A stretch of DNA of 38,413 nt from Alphaproteobacteria bacterium BRH_c36 (GCA_001516065.1 LOEV01000111.1:1-38413); one strand, 5' to 3'. Positions 24,531 to 33,866 are shown, counted from the first letter of the stretch. Program-made: numbers and translations. The notes: generated from the sequence alone by a model not told the origin.

Positions 24531-24678
24531 GGTTGGATAGTCGCCCCTCTACCGTCGACTTTCGACGAACTAGCACACTTGCTCTGGCGTTGACAGAGTA
24601 TCTTATCGCCCTACAACCATTACTTCAGCAACCGGGATCTCAGACGCGTTTGCGCAACGATTGCGTCAAGCAGAGTCC

Positions 24679-27102
24679 ATGGGACTTGGTCTGCTCAACT
24701 TGTTCATCAGAACATCAGGCTTGATTGTGCGTGCCCCACTAGTCGGATTCATCAAAACCTTCATTGCTCAAAAGGCAATCCGGCTCGGCGATTTCCATCG
24801 CAGTCATGCGCGCTGGTGGGCAGCGGCCAAAGCTTATCGGCAAGCTGTCCGAATCGATCCGAACCTGAGCGGAATATGGGTGCAGTACGGGCACGCCATG
24901 AAGGAACAGGGCGATCTTGAAGCCGCCGAGAAAGCCTATCGCGAGGCGCAAAGGCGGGGGCTCGATGACAGCGATATTCACTTGCAGCTTGGACATCTTC
25001 TGAAGCTGCAGAGGCGGAACAGCGCCGCGATCGCGGCTTATGTTGATGCTGTTCGCCGTGACCGCACAAGTGCAGGGGCTCTCCTGGAACTGCAGCGCAT
25101 GGGCGTAGCGCGCGACGACATTCGAAGTATCCTGAACTGGGATAGGCGGGCCGATACCGATACAGGCAGCAATACGACTGGCCCGGCCCGCTCGCTGGCA
25201 ATCGACATTAGCGATCTCGCCCACTACGTCGGTCAGTTCCGTCGACCAAGCGGTATTCAGCGAGTACAGCTGGGCATCGCTCGCGCGCTTTTGAACGCCC
25301 CCCCCAACGGTGTAGGATTGAACTTCGTTGCTTTCAGCCACGGCTTGCAAGGCTGGGTTGAGATCGATCCAGAGATCCTCGCCCAGATCGCCCATGGCAT
25401 GTCTCAAGCCCGAGGTAATGATGATAGCACATGGTGCAACGTAACCGGCTCACTGGCAGCACAACTCGTTGCCGGCGATGAATTCTCGTTTACCCAAGGA
25501 TCGGTGCTGCTCAATCTCGGCTCTTCCTGGGCGCTACCGAATTACTTCCTCGCACTACGGCGAGTTCGCGCGTCAAACGATATAACATTCGTTCATTTCG
25601 TACATGATTGCATTCCTGTAATCGCACCTCAGCATTTCGTACCGGAGTTACAACGTGATTTCCGCGAATGGATAACGCGGATACTCACTCACTGTGATGG
25701 TCTGGTGGCCAATTCGAACTCGACCGCGAACGATATTCAGCGAGTCGCCCATGTGCTGGGACAAGAGTCACCGGCCATTACTGTTGCACCACTCGATGCA
25801 GTTGATACCGCCATCGACCGGCCCGCCTATACGGACCAGCCGAATTTGCCATATCTATCGGAAGTCGGCGTGGAAAATGGAAATTACGTCCTTTTCGTGG
25901 GAACGATCGAGCCGCGAAAGAACCATCTCCTCGCATTCGATGCCTGGGAAAAACTGATACGGGAGCGCGGCGCGGTCGATACGCCGCAACTCGTTTGCGT
26001 GGGAGGCAGCGGATGGAGAAACACCGCTATCGTATCCCGCTTGCAAGACAGTGAGAAACTGCGCTCAAAGGTAATACTGCTGCAGGGTGTTTCGGATGAA
26101 GAACTCGATCAACTGTACTCCGGTTGTCGATTTTCATTGTATCCCAGCCGCTATGAGGGGTGGGGGCTGCCTGTCACCGAATCCCTTGCCAAAGGCAAAC
26201 TCCCCCTTGTTGCCCGCGTCTCCTCTCTGCCCGAGGCCGGAGGCGACTTCGCCGAATACTTCGATCTCGATGATGACGATGACTTCTTCAGAAAATTAAA
26301 TCTGTTGATCGACGACGACGCCTACTTGGCCAGCAAGGAATTGGCGATCACCACCGGCTTTCAGCCCAGATCCTGGGCCGAGATCACGCAGCAAATCATC
26401 ACCTGCGCTCTGTCCACGCCCCTCAAATCCCTCGAAGGCATGGCTTTGCAACGAATGCCTTATGGAACTTTCATCCGGTTCGCACGCGAGCCCTCAGGAC
26501 TGGCTGCAACGGGCATCGCATCAGGCGAAGGGTTTCGCGTTGGCCAAGGATGGGGGGACCTGGATGAAAACTGCGCTTGGTTTGCAGGCAACGGTGCGGC
26601 CATTGTCACATTCCGCACGCCGCCGGAAGCGATAGCCGACCCGGCCGGATGCCGGGTTGCGGCTTTGGTTCGGGCGAACGCACAACCCGCATTGAACGGG
26701 GCATTCGGCAACGAAGCCGCCATCTCTTCAATCGGTCTGTCCGTAAAACTAGGCTCCAGGACGTTTGGTCCTTATGTAATCGAGGCGGGGCGGGAGCGGT
26801 GGCTTGAAATTCAGATCGAAGCAGACGTGGTGCGCTCAGGCGAACTGAAGTTGGGTTTTGTTGCAGCTTCCCTGGAAGGTGATCGATGCCGCAGCAGTGC
26901 GGCAGGTCTTGTGGGAATGTACGTTCATGGGCCAAACGATCGCGACTCCACCGAAAAGTTTTACCGAGGCGTAGCTCTCGACGCAGTGCGATATTCCGGC
27001 TTGCCGCAGCGATTGATCCATGAAGAGTTGCAGCTTGCAGACATCAAGAGTCTGCCTGCCATCCTCGTTCATGCGATGGAATCGGAAAGGCCGCACGAAT
27101 GA
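24679..27102 (+). CDS. TPR-GT4 glycosyltransferase with C-terminal beta-sandwich
   Basis: The 807-residue protein has three parts. Residues about 40-160 hold about three TPR-like repeats (AAKAYRQAVRIDPNLSGIWV; LEAAEKAYREAQRRG; IAAYVDAVRRD). Residues about 180-580 are a GT4 glycosyltransferase: VHDCIPVIAP, ANSNSTANDI, YVLFVGTIEPRKNHLLAF and YPSRYEGWGLPVTES. The remaining about 220 residues are a beta-rich domain containing GWGDLDENCAWFAGNGAAIV, a pattern seen behind GT4 enzymes in capsule clusters. ATG 24679 is preferred to TTG 24661. Its stop overlaps the start of the next gene (ATGA), so the two are coupled. Confidence 0.85.
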   Translation: MGLGLLNLFIRTSGLIVRAPLVGFIKTFIAQKAIRLGDFHRSHARWWAAAKAYRQAVRIDPNLSGIWVQYGHAMKEQGDLEAAEKAYREAQRRGLDDSDIHLQLGHLLKLQRRNSAAIAAYVDAVRRDRTSAGALLELQRMGVARDDIRSILNWDRRADTDTGSNTTGPARSLAIDISDLAHYVGQFRRPSGIQRVQLGIARALLNAPPNGVGLNFVAFSHGLQGWVEIDPEILAQIAHGMSQARGNDDSTWCNVTGSLAAQLVAGDEFSFTQGSVLLNLGSSWALPNYFLALRRVRASNDITFVHFVHDCIPVIAPQHFVPELQRDFREWITRILTHCDGLVANSNSTANDIQRVAHVLGQESPAITVAPLDAVDTAIDRPAYTDQPNLPYLSEVGVENGNYVLFVGTIEPRKNHLLAFDAWEKLIRERGAVDTPQLVCVGGSGWRNTAIVSRLQDSEKLRSKVILLQGVSDEELDQLYSGCRFSLYPSRYEGWGLPVTESLAKGKLPLVARVSSLPEAGGDFAEYFDLDDDDDFFRKLNLLIDDDAYLASKELAITTGFQPRSWAEITQQIITCALSTPLKSLEGMALQRMPYGTFIRFAREPSGLAATGIASGEGFRVGQGWGDLDENCAWFAGNGAAIVTFRTPPEAIADPAGCRVAALVRANAQPALNGAFGNEAAISSIGLSVKLGSRTFGPYVIEAGRERWLEIQIEADVVRSGELKLGFVAASLEGDRCRSSAAGLVGMYVHGPNDRDSTEKFYRGVALDAVRYSGLPQRLIHEELQLADIKSLPAILVHAMESERPHE

Positions 27103-28211
27103 TCGAACCCAGGGACCACATTTTGCTGGGGGCGCCTGGTGCCCTTGGGTTATGGGTCTTTGACCTTGTCAGGCAGCTTGTCCCGCTATCGCGCTCGAGA
27201 AAGCCGGCAACGTTTTTCGTCGAGCGGACAGAGAACATTCCTCCGCTCCCAGCCGGTGCGGAAGGCCGGATTTTACTTTGCCATTACCCGAACGCGCAGA
27301 TCGTCAAGGCCATAAGTACGAGCCATGCGCAGGTTACATACATTTCCGAACCAGCCCAGCAGGTGGCGGAATTCCTCGTACGGGAAACCGGACGAACGCC
27401 GATTGAGGCCGTACGCGTTTGTTCCGCCTCCTATGTTGCCAATCTCGCACTGCGATATCTTGACGACGCCGCCATGATCGAAAGGTCGCTTCCCCGCAGC
27501 GCACTGCAGATTGCCTCGTCGCTGTCCGCTCGGTTCGGGCTCGACGAATCTGCAGACGACCGCATGAAATTGGTGGACCGATTTACCGGTGGACGCTCCA
27601 ACGAACCGTTGGATGTGGCTGTAGATAGCTACAGGGGAACAAAGGCAAAAGACGAGACCGATGCAGCTCAGCACGATTCCGCAAATCTCCAGCATCTCGT
27701 GACGAGCATACTTGTTCCCATGCATGATATGGCGTTTGTCGATGCCCCCCCGGCAATCATTTGGCCAGCCGAGTGCTTTTATCTGGCAGACGGACCGGAC
27801 GCGAAAAAAATGGCGTCTTCAAATGCCTTCATCGAGCTTACCGGACCTTCCCGCATGCTGTTTCACGGCCCGTATTTGCATCTTCCAGCGGCAAAATACC
27901 GAGCCGCCATCACGCTTGACGTGCGGGATTTCGCCAACGACAGCATCTTCCGCGTCGACGTTAGTTGCGGGGCGACCAAGGTCGGACACTTTAGGTTGGT
28001 TCCTCGCAAACCAGGTCCTGCAATGGCGGAATTCGAATTCGAGGTTGTGGATCCCATCCCGGAAATCCAAACTCAATTGATAGCCGAGCGTGGCGCGATT
28101 TTCGGACAGATCAAGCTTGGGCGCTTGATGCTGACGCCGATCACTGCTGCATCCCTGGAACGTCGCACCACTCCCCCGCCCGACGATATCATGCGGGCTT
28201 GCGCGCGATAA
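27099..28211 (+). CDS. Unknown protein, possible degenerate sulfotransferase fold plus beta-sandwich
   Basis: This 370-residue protein is not recognised. The N-terminal half (HILLGAPGALGLWVFDLVRQ; ILLCHYPNAQIVKAIS; YISEPAQQVAEFLV) has the order of a sulfotransferase P-loop, strand and RDP region, but the P-loop lacks the usual SGTTWL-like residues, so it may be inactive. The C-terminal half (MLFHGPYLHLPAAKYRAAIT; IFRVDVSCG; GQIKLGRLMLTP) looks like a carbohydrate-binding-type beta-sandwich. It overlaps the upstream GT gene by 4 nt and, at its 3' end, the convergent methyltransferase gene by 23 nt. It is probably an accessory factor of that GT. Confidence 0.6.
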   Translation: MIEPRDHILLGAPGALGLWVFDLVRQLVPLSRSRKPATFFVERTENIPPLPAGAEGRILLCHYPNAQIVKAISTSHAQVTYISEPAQQVAEFLVRETGRTPIEAVRVCSASYVANLALRYLDDAAMIERSLPRSALQIASSLSARFGLDESADDRMKLVDRFTGGRSNEPLDVAVDSYRGTKAKDETDAAQHDSANLQHLVTSILVPMHDMAFVDAPPAIIWPAECFYLADGPDAKKMASSNAFIELTGPSRMLFHGPYLHLPAAKYRAAITLDVRDFANDSIFRVDVSCGATKVGHFRLVPRKPGPAMAEFEFEVVDPIPEIQTQLIAERGAIFGQIKLGRLMLTPITAASLERRTTPPPDDIMRACAR

Positions 28212-29142
28212 AAGTGTGTGAGCCGTACTGCCCCGTCCAGCCATCTGCCAAAACCTCGCGCAACTCGAGGCCCGCCGTCGCGATGCTTGAGAAAACATCC
28301 TGCATTGGCAATGCATGCATATCGAGAATCGATGGGTCGCTATTAAAGTATTTTTCTATGGAGAATGCGTACCTCAGAGTATGTGTAGGAACTTGGAAAT
28401 AGGCAACGCCACCGGGGCGAAGTTTCGGCAACAAGGTGCCGAGCATGTACAGAATGACTGGCGGGGGATTATGTTGCAGAACCATCACCGAATACAGCAT
28501 GTCGAATTCGGGGAGATCAGCAATATCCTGAACCTTCGTCAGAAGGCGGCAGTCGACGTTTTCGATTTCATCTTGTTGCATCGCCTCCTTGCAAATTCGC
28601 ATGTTGCCTTCGGCAACGTCGACAGCAACGATCGAATCGAAGCGCGTACTTAGATATCGCGTAGCGCGGCCAACGCCACAGCCCAATTCAAGGCAAACCC
28701 CTTTGGGCGGGTTGGTGAAGCAGCGGTCCAGTGCGGCGTCAAATAGGGCCATCTCGTTTCTGGCACTGGCCTCGAAGGAATCCTGATGCCGTTCGATAGT
28801 GCTCATCCGGTAACGCTCATCCGTCAGCACTGACCAGTACGGCTCAGTTTCTCCAAGCTTCGACCATTGCTTGCGGACGCGCTCGAACAATGCCTGCATG
28901 TTGTCCAACGAGGTGTGCGTTTCTATCGATTGGCGCCGGGCTCCGCGACCGACAGCGACAGCGCTGAGGTAACCTGGTGCGCCCAATTTTTCGATATACT
29001 CGGTACTGGTGGAGAAGTGCTTCAAGATTTCTTCTGCACTCTCCATTGAAGCAGCAGCTTCCTCGACAACGCTTGTGTTTTCGGGTTCTCTCTCTAGCAG
29101 AACACGGTAACCTGCACGGATAATTTCATCTTTCGAAAACAT
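28189..29142 (-). CDS. SAM-dependent methyltransferase with N-terminal helical domain
   Basis: The 317-residue protein has an N-terminal helical region (IIRAGYRVLLEREPENTSV; FSTSTEYIEKL) like the DUF4214-type domain found in surface-glycan enzymes. A class I methyltransferase follows at about 120-315: motif I CLELGCGVGRATRYL, acidic IVAVDVAEGN, YSVMVLQHNPPPVI and RPGGVAYFQVP. It likely methylates a sugar or lipid. GAGG precedes ATG 29142. Its 3' end overlaps the convergent gene by 23 nt. Confidence 0.85.
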   Translation of the reverse strand: MFSKDEIIRAGYRVLLEREPENTSVVEEAAASMESAEEILKHFSTSTEYIEKLGAPGYLSAVAVGRGARRQSIETHTSLDNMQALFERVRKQWSKLGETEPYWSVLTDERYRMSTIERHQDSFEASARNEMALFDAALDRCFTNPPKGVCLELGCGVGRATRYLSTRFDSIVAVDVAEGNMRICKEAMQQDEIENVDCRLLTKVQDIADLPEFDMLYSVMVLQHNPPPVILYMLGTLLPKLRPGGVAYFQVPTHTLRYAFSIEKYFNSDPSILDMHALPMQDVFSSIATAGLELREVLADGWTGQYGSHTFIARKPA

Positions 29143-29202
29143 TGTGCCTCGGTCGTTATCAAAGCGATGATCATTCGGTCACAAGAGGGAAGCCGCCCGA
29201 CA

Positions 29203-29260
29203 GCCAGCTGACGCTGCATGTTGAGAGCAAGGTGTAAACTCGTCTTGCTGATCAGCTGGC
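29203..29260. terminator. Long hairpin between same-strand genes
   Basis: GCCAGCTGA and TCAGCTGGC are perfect 9-nt arms. Inside, GCAAG pairs with CTTGC. It lies between the acyltransferase stop (29326, minus) and the methyltransferase start (29142, minus), so it could terminate the SDR/GNAT transcript. No T-run is seen. Confidence 0.45.
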
Positions 29261-29325
29261 TTCGCAAAGCAGATCACCTGTCTCTTGTCCGGCGGCCGCA
29301 AACTTCCCGGACAAAATACGTCCGT

Positions 29326-30474
29326 TCATCCAGCAAGGTCTCCTTCATAAATCCGGTAGCGCTTGCATGCTGAACCGGCCGCTGTCTCAGCAAGCTTGAC
29401 CATCGGTTCGTTCGTCTCAAGTATCCACGAAAATTCCACCCAATCGAGATCATATTCTCTGCCCAGCGCCATGTAGTCCGATGCAAGCATCGACAGGATG
29501 GCCGGAGCCAGATGTGAACGCCTGTACTGCTTCCGAATCCCGAGCAGCAAAATTCTTGCCGTCTTCCATTTGTCCATATAGATGGCAGTTGCCAACTTCA
29601 ACCAGTTCATCGGAAGCAATCGCCCGTTGAACGTGGAGATCTCTTTATTGAGATCGGGTAACACAACCATCATGGCAGCAGGCGCGCCGTTGATTTCAAC
29701 GATACGGCCAAACTTTCCCCGCATGATCGGGCGCATTTCCTTGGCGAGGTGTTCGATCTCGGCAGCATCAAACGGTACGAACCCCCAGTTTTCACTCCAG
29801 GCGTCGTTGAAAATATCAAGCGCCACCCGAACGTCGTCTTTGAAATGGCGCATATTGAAGTGCCGTGTTGATACCTGCTCCGAGGCTCTGGCCAAATTTG
29901 CCAGGCGTTCAACTATGGGCGGTGGATCTTTGGGTGACATGCGATAGCACAGGACGTCCATCGCCTTGTTCAACCCAGCGGTTTCCAGCAGCTTTCCCAT
30001 GGCCGAAGTGGCATGTGGCATCATGAATGCAGGCGACGTGTCGAAACCCTCGACGAGCACTCCGATTTCCTGATTGATCGTCAGTGACATCGGTCCGCGG
30101 ATTTTCTTGAGACCGCGGGCGCGCAGCCAGTTGGACGCCGCCGCTACAAGCGCCTCGGCGACGAGCGGGTCGTCGATGCAGTCAAAAAAGCCGAAATGCC
30201 CAGTCGAGTCGCCATGCTGCTCGAGATGTAGGCGATTGACCTGCGCAGAGATCCGGCCGACCGGTGTCCCGTTTCGATAGGCAATGAAAAACGTGGCCTC
30301 GCCGAATTTGAAGAAGGGATTGTGGCGCGGACTGATCCGCTCTTTTTCGGACAATCGCAATGGCGCAACCCAAGAAGGATCGTTAGCAAACACAGTATGC
30401 GGCACCGTGAGCCAGTCGTTGAGGCGCCCGGTGCCGGTAACGTTTTCAATGGTGACGTCAGTATCCGGAGTCAT
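29326..30474 (-). CDS. GNAT-like N-acyltransferase; candidate bacterial ceramide synthase
   Basis: The 382-residue protein belongs to a large double-GNAT-like family often annotated as N-acetyltransferase or dATP pyrophosphohydrolase. Visible blocks are FANDPSWVAPLRL, HNPFFKFGEATFFIAYRNG, PVGRISAQVNRLH, GHFGFFDCIDD and SLTINQEIGVLVEGFDTSP. I believe the Caulobacter ceramide synthase (CC_1154/CCNA_01212) is in this family, so the enzyme may N-acylate a sphingoid base. ATG 30474 overlaps the SDR stop (ATGA), which supports pairing with a reductase. No serine palmitoyltransferase is in the window, so the pathway call is inference. Confidence 0.7.
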   Translation of the reverse strand: MTPDTDVTIENVTGTGRLNDWLTVPHTVFANDPSWVAPLRLSEKERISPRHNPFFKFGEATFFIAYRNGTPVGRISAQVNRLHLEQHGDSTGHFGFFDCIDDPLVAEALVAAASNWLRARGLKKIRGPMSLTINQEIGVLVEGFDTSPAFMMPHATSAMGKLLETAGLNKAMDVLCYRMSPKDPPPIVERLANLARASEQVSTRHFNMRHFKDDVRVALDIFNDAWSENWGFVPFDAAEIEHLAKEMRPIMRGKFGRIVEINGAPAAMMVVLPDLNKEISTFNGRLLPMNWLKLATAIYMDKWKTARILLLGIRKQYRRSHLAPAILSMLASDYMALGREYDLDWVEFSWILETNEPMVKLAETAAGSACKRYRIYEGDLAG

Positions 30475-31262
30475 GAATCCCTCTTCAATACGTTGCGACA
30501 AATTTGGAATAGCGAGTCGACCATAAATGACGGGAATATCGATGCCCCGAAAGCAACGCTACGCCACTGCCACGGAAACGCTATTTCCGATTTGCCATTC
30601 GAAACAGCCTTGAGAATGCGGGCCGCCGCGACTTCAGCCGTGAGGCTGAACGGCATCCTCACGGGCAAATCTTCGTTCATGGGTGTCTCGATGAAACCGG
30701 GACATGCGACAAGAACCTTCACTCCCGCAGGGGCAAGCAGCCTCCTCAGCCCCTGCCCGTAAATCCGCACTGCCGCTTTCGATGCCGAATAGACCGGCGC
30801 ATCTGGTAGGCCGTGATAGGCCATGATCGAACTGACGATAACGATTTGCCCGCGACCGCGTTCGCGGAAGCCAGCCAGTAGAGGGGTGACCGAATTTATC
30901 ACGCCCATGGTGTTGGTTTCAAAAATTTGTCTCGCGTGTTCAACGGTTTCACCCGTCTCAGATGCGAGAACTGCCTTCCCCCCGATGCCCGCATTTGCAA
31001 AGACCATATCGACGGGTGCAGTCGTCTGGGCTTCGGCGAGGCAAGAGGCAATCGCGCGGCTGTTGGTGACGTCAACGCTATAAGTCACGCATGACGATCC
31101 AGCCGCGACGCATTCTGCGCGAACGCCTTCGAGCCGCCCGGAATCACGGCCGATCAGTGTCAAATGGCAATGAAAAGGGGCGAGCTGGCGCGCAAGCTCG
31201 GCACCGATCCCGCTGCTGCCGCCAGTGATGACGATGTGCCTGGAGTGGAACGGATCGGCCAT
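30471..31262 (-). CDS. Short-chain dehydrogenase/reductase, KDSR-like
   Basis: The 263-residue SDR has the NADP-binding motif TGGSSGIG at 13-20, an Asn-Ala-Gly block (FANAGIGG), catalytic Ser in IVSSIMAY and YSASK. The opening VITGGSSGIGAELARQLAPF and LTLIGRD recall 3-ketodihydrosphingosine reductases, but many SDRs share this. It is co-translated with the GNAT-like gene. It would reduce a keto group of a lipid or sugar precursor. Confidence 0.8.
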   Translation of the reverse strand: MADPFHSRHIVITGGSSGIGAELARQLAPFHCHLTLIGRDSGRLEGVRAECVAAGSSCVTYSVDVTNSRAIASCLAEAQTTAPVDMVFANAGIGGKAVLASETGETVEHARQIFETNTMGVINSVTPLLAGFRERGRGQIVIVSSIMAYHGLPDAPVYSASKAAVRIYGQGLRRLLAPAGVKVLVACPGFIETPMNEDLPVRMPFSLTAEVAAARILKAVSNGKSEIAFPWQWRSVAFGASIFPSFMVDSLFQICRNVLKRDS

Positions 31263-31552
31263 CAGTAAAAAAACTTTCTGTCAGCGTGGTGTATGCCCGG
31301 TGTCAATCGCTGCTGGGTACGAGTCAAGAGCCCATCGACGGCCCATGTGCTGTTTTTGCACGATGTTTACCGGCCACTTGCAGATGCGTGCACTATCCGA
31401 AGGTCGCACATTCTAATCCTTGCCCGGCTTCGCGTTCCGTTGCGGCCTGAGTTGGCGCGCTTTTCCTAAAGGGCGCCTCGTTGAACGCAACCATGGTCTC
31501 CGCTTGACCGGCCTCCCGACCACGGCTCATCGCTACGGGCAAAGCGAACCGG

Positions 31553-31566
31553 AATACAATTGTATT
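31553..31566. promoter_or_regulatory. Perfect 14-bp palindrome
   Basis: AATACAATTGTATT is fully self-complementary and AT-rich in a GC-rich background, about 240 nt upstream of the capsule-export gene. It looks like an operator for a dimeric regulator, which is not identified. Confidence 0.4.
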
Positions 31567-31576
31567 GCCGAGTGTG

Positions 31577-31649
31577 CTAGCATTTCGCTTCCGACATTTG
31601 CCTCTGCCTGGGCATGCCTGGGAGCTAATGTCGGAATTTTACGGATTAG
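31577..31649 (+). repeat. Hairpin repeat, copy K (degenerate)
   Basis: TTCCGACATT and AATGTCGGAA are perfect 10-nt inner arms. The stretch GACATTTGCC...CTGGG...GGGAGCTAATGT follows copy A nearly base for base across inner arm, loop and second inner arm. The left end is CTAG, while the right end is GATTAG and the outer arms no longer pair. Length is 73 nt. Confidence 0.6.
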
Positions 31650-31808
31650 AGGCCAGCTGCTCGTGTGTACCAGAGGTCAGTTGCGGTATACTACGAAGCA
31701 ATGGCGTTTACGGTCTATGTCGCGTGCGACGGGGCAACCTTGATAATAGCGCGCTGGCAGCGCCGGATTGATTATGATGGGGGCGGCTTGAGCGACCATT
31801 TGTTGAAA

Positions 31809-32981
31809 ATGAAGGCCGATCGGCTTGATGCTCAAGGGACGCCTGAAATCGCCTCGGGTCACAGCTACGCTTTGGTGAGCGGTAGGCTGTTATCCATCGC
31901 CCGCTTGCTCGTTTTTCTTTCTCCGACTGTTCTTGCTGTTCTTTACTTCGGCCTCATTGCCGCCGAACGCTACGTCGCTGAAGCCTCTTTCGTGGTCAGG
32001 ACCCCGGCGCAACAGGCGAGCGGATTGGGGTTCGGCGCGTTGCTGCAGGCGACCGGTTTGGGCCGTTCGCAAGATGAGGTCTATTCGGTTCAGGCCTACA
32101 TGAAGTCGCGGACGGCAGCACGTGAACTTAGAGAGCAGATTTCAATCAATACGGTCTACAACCGCCCCGAAGCGGATGCACTCGCCAGATATCCGTCATT
32201 CCTGTACGGCCCGTCGCTGGAAGAACTCTACGAATATCTGCAGTGGATGATCGACGTAACCCATGACAGCACGACTGGCATTACGACACTGACCGTGCAG
32301 GCTTTCCGCCCGAAGGATGCGCAACAGGTCGCGCTTCTGCTTCTCGAACTCGGTGAGAAGAAGGTCAATGACCTTAACTCACGGGTGCGCAATGATGCAG
32401 TGAAATTGGCCGAAGACGAAGTGGACCGTGCCGAAAAAAGATTGGTAGCCGTTCAAGTGGCGATAACGCAGTTTCGCAACCATGAAACCACGATCGATCC
32501 AGCAAGTTCACTTCTGGTGCTGACCGAATTGATGGCACGGCTGCGGGCTTCTCTAACCCAAACCGAGGCTCAAATCAGGGAAGTCTCTTCGGCCGCCGAG
32601 ACCAATCCGCAACTGCCGAGCTTGCGTCGCCGTGCTGAAGCCTTGCGACAACAAATTACCATCGAGCGCGAACGGATCTCCGCTGGGCCTGGCGGGCTTG
32701 CCGACAAGCTGGCGATTTACGAACGATTGGTTCTCGACCGGGAATTCGCCAAACAAGCGCTCGAAGCCGCTGCGAAGTCACTTGAATCTGCGCTAGTGGA
32801 AGCTCGCCGCAAGCAGCTCTACCTTGAGCGCATCGTCGAGCCGCTCGCTGCGGACCGCTCGACTGCTCCCGAGCGGCTTCGACATATCGTGGCTGCGTTC
32901 GGCCTGAACATCCTCGCCCTGCTGATCGGCTGGCTGGTCTACGCTGGTTTCAGGGAGCACACAGTTCAGCACAATGCGTGA
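31809..32981 (+). CDS. Capsule polysaccharide export inner-membrane protein, KpsE/CtrB-like
   Basis: The protein of about 390 residues has an N-terminal membrane segment (LLVFLSPTVLAVLYFGLI), a periplasmic Wzz-like region (ASFVVRTPAQQASGLG), a long coiled coil (about 190-340, NSRVRNDAVKLAEDEVDRAE) and a C-terminal membrane helix (FGLNILALLIGWLVYAGF). KpsE bridges the ABC exporter to the outer-membrane channel. The start is uncertain: ATG 31809 or TTG 31788, and the open frame continues to 31665. It overlaps the permease gene by 8 nt. Confidence 0.85.
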   Translation: MKADRLDAQGTPEIASGHSYALVSGRLLSIARLLVFLSPTVLAVLYFGLIAAERYVAEASFVVRTPAQQASGLGFGALLQATGLGRSQDEVYSVQAYMKSRTAARELREQISINTVYNRPEADALARYPSFLYGPSLEELYEYLQWMIDVTHDSTTGITTLTVQAFRPKDAQQVALLLLELGEKKVNDLNSRVRNDAVKLAEDEVDRAEKRLVAVQVAITQFRNHETTIDPASSLLVLTELMARLRASLTQTEAQIREVSSAAETNPQLPSLRRRAEALRQQITIERERISAGPGGLADKLAIYERLVLDREFAKQALEAAAKSLESALVEARRKQLYLERIVEPLAADRSTAPERLRHIVAAFGLNILALLIGWLVYAGFREHTVQHNA

Positions 32982-33774
32982 TTCGATGTCCTGGAAGACG
33001 GCATTGAGCGCAGCCAGAGTGCAGATCCGCTGCATATCTGCACTCATGGTGCGCGATATGATGATGCGTTATGGACGCGAGAATATCGGCTTCCTCTGGA
33101 TTGTTCTTGAGCCCATCTTGCTGACTGCCGGTGTGATGGTCCTGTGGTCCTTCATCAAATCGGGCGATGAACACGGCATCGGACTGCTGACCTTGGTGAT
33201 GACGGGTTATCTTCCCCTGACCTTGTGGAGGCACATCTCCCAAGCAGGCGTGCACGCCTTTCGCCGCAGTAGGAACCTCCTGTATCACAGGCACATAACG
33301 CTGATGGACCCGCTTATGTCGCGCCTCATTTTGGAGTTCGTTGGCACATCCGGCGCCCTGTTTCTGGTGTATGCGGTTCTGGCGCTCGCCGGGGTTGTCG
33401 AGACCTTGAGAGATCCCGGTCTGGCGCTGCTGGGATGGGTTTCGATGGGCCTGCTGTCTCTTGGAGTGGCGGTTTGTTTCGCGGTCATTACAGAATATTC
33501 GGAGGTCTCAGAGAGATTTATCCAGCCTCTCCAGTACATCAATCTGCCTCTTTCCGGCGCCTTCTTTATCGTGGCCTGGCTGCCGAAAACAGCCGCGGAT
33601 CTAGCACTCTACAATCCGTCTGTTCACTGCTACGAAATGTTTCGCGCAGGATTTATCGGCGACCAGGTGACCATGCATTACACACCGTGGTATCCTGCTG
33701 TTTGCGGTTTCGTGCTGCTATTCTTCGGATTGCATTTTATGAAGCGCGTGCGTGATCGGATTCACTTTGGCTGA
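32974..33774 (+). CDS. ABC-2 polysaccharide export permease, KpsM-like
   Basis: The 266-residue protein has about six membrane helices and the KpsM opening with the amphipathic SALMVRDMMMRYGRENIGFLW motif region. FVLLFFGLHFMKRVRDRIHFG is at the C-terminus. With the KpsT ATPase it moves capsule across the inner membrane. The GPS-rich central part (GYLPLTLWRHISQAG) fits the CtrC/BexB branch. It is coupled to the KpsE-like gene. No kpsT follows; the next 475 nt are non-coding. Confidence 0.88.
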   Translation: MRDSMSWKTALSAARVQIRCISALMVRDMMMRYGRENIGFLWIVLEPILLTAGVMVLWSFIKSGDEHGIGLLTLVMTGYLPLTLWRHISQAGVHAFRRSRNLLYHRHITLMDPLMSRLILEFVGTSGALFLVYAVLALAGVVETLRDPGLALLGWVSMGLLSLGVAVCFAVITEYSEVSERFIQPLQYINLPLSGAFFIVAWLPKTAADLALYNPSVHCYEMFRAGFIGDQVTMHYTPWYPAVCGFVLLFFGLHFMKRVRDRIHFG

Positions 33775-33866
33775 AGGCTGCGCCACGGCAATAAGGTTCG
33801 TTATACTGCGATGCTCGCGTCGATGTCTGAGATGTGCGGAAACTCAGCGACCGATCTGCAGAAGCG

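Larger units (their letters stand above)
31263..31808. other. Regulatory stretch before the capsule-export genes
   Basis: This 546-nt stretch between divergent genes has no credible gene, but holds a 14-bp palindrome (31553) and a degenerate hairpin repeat (31577), listed separately. Start codons for the export gene are uncertain, so its right edge may move to 31788. Confidence 0.5.
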
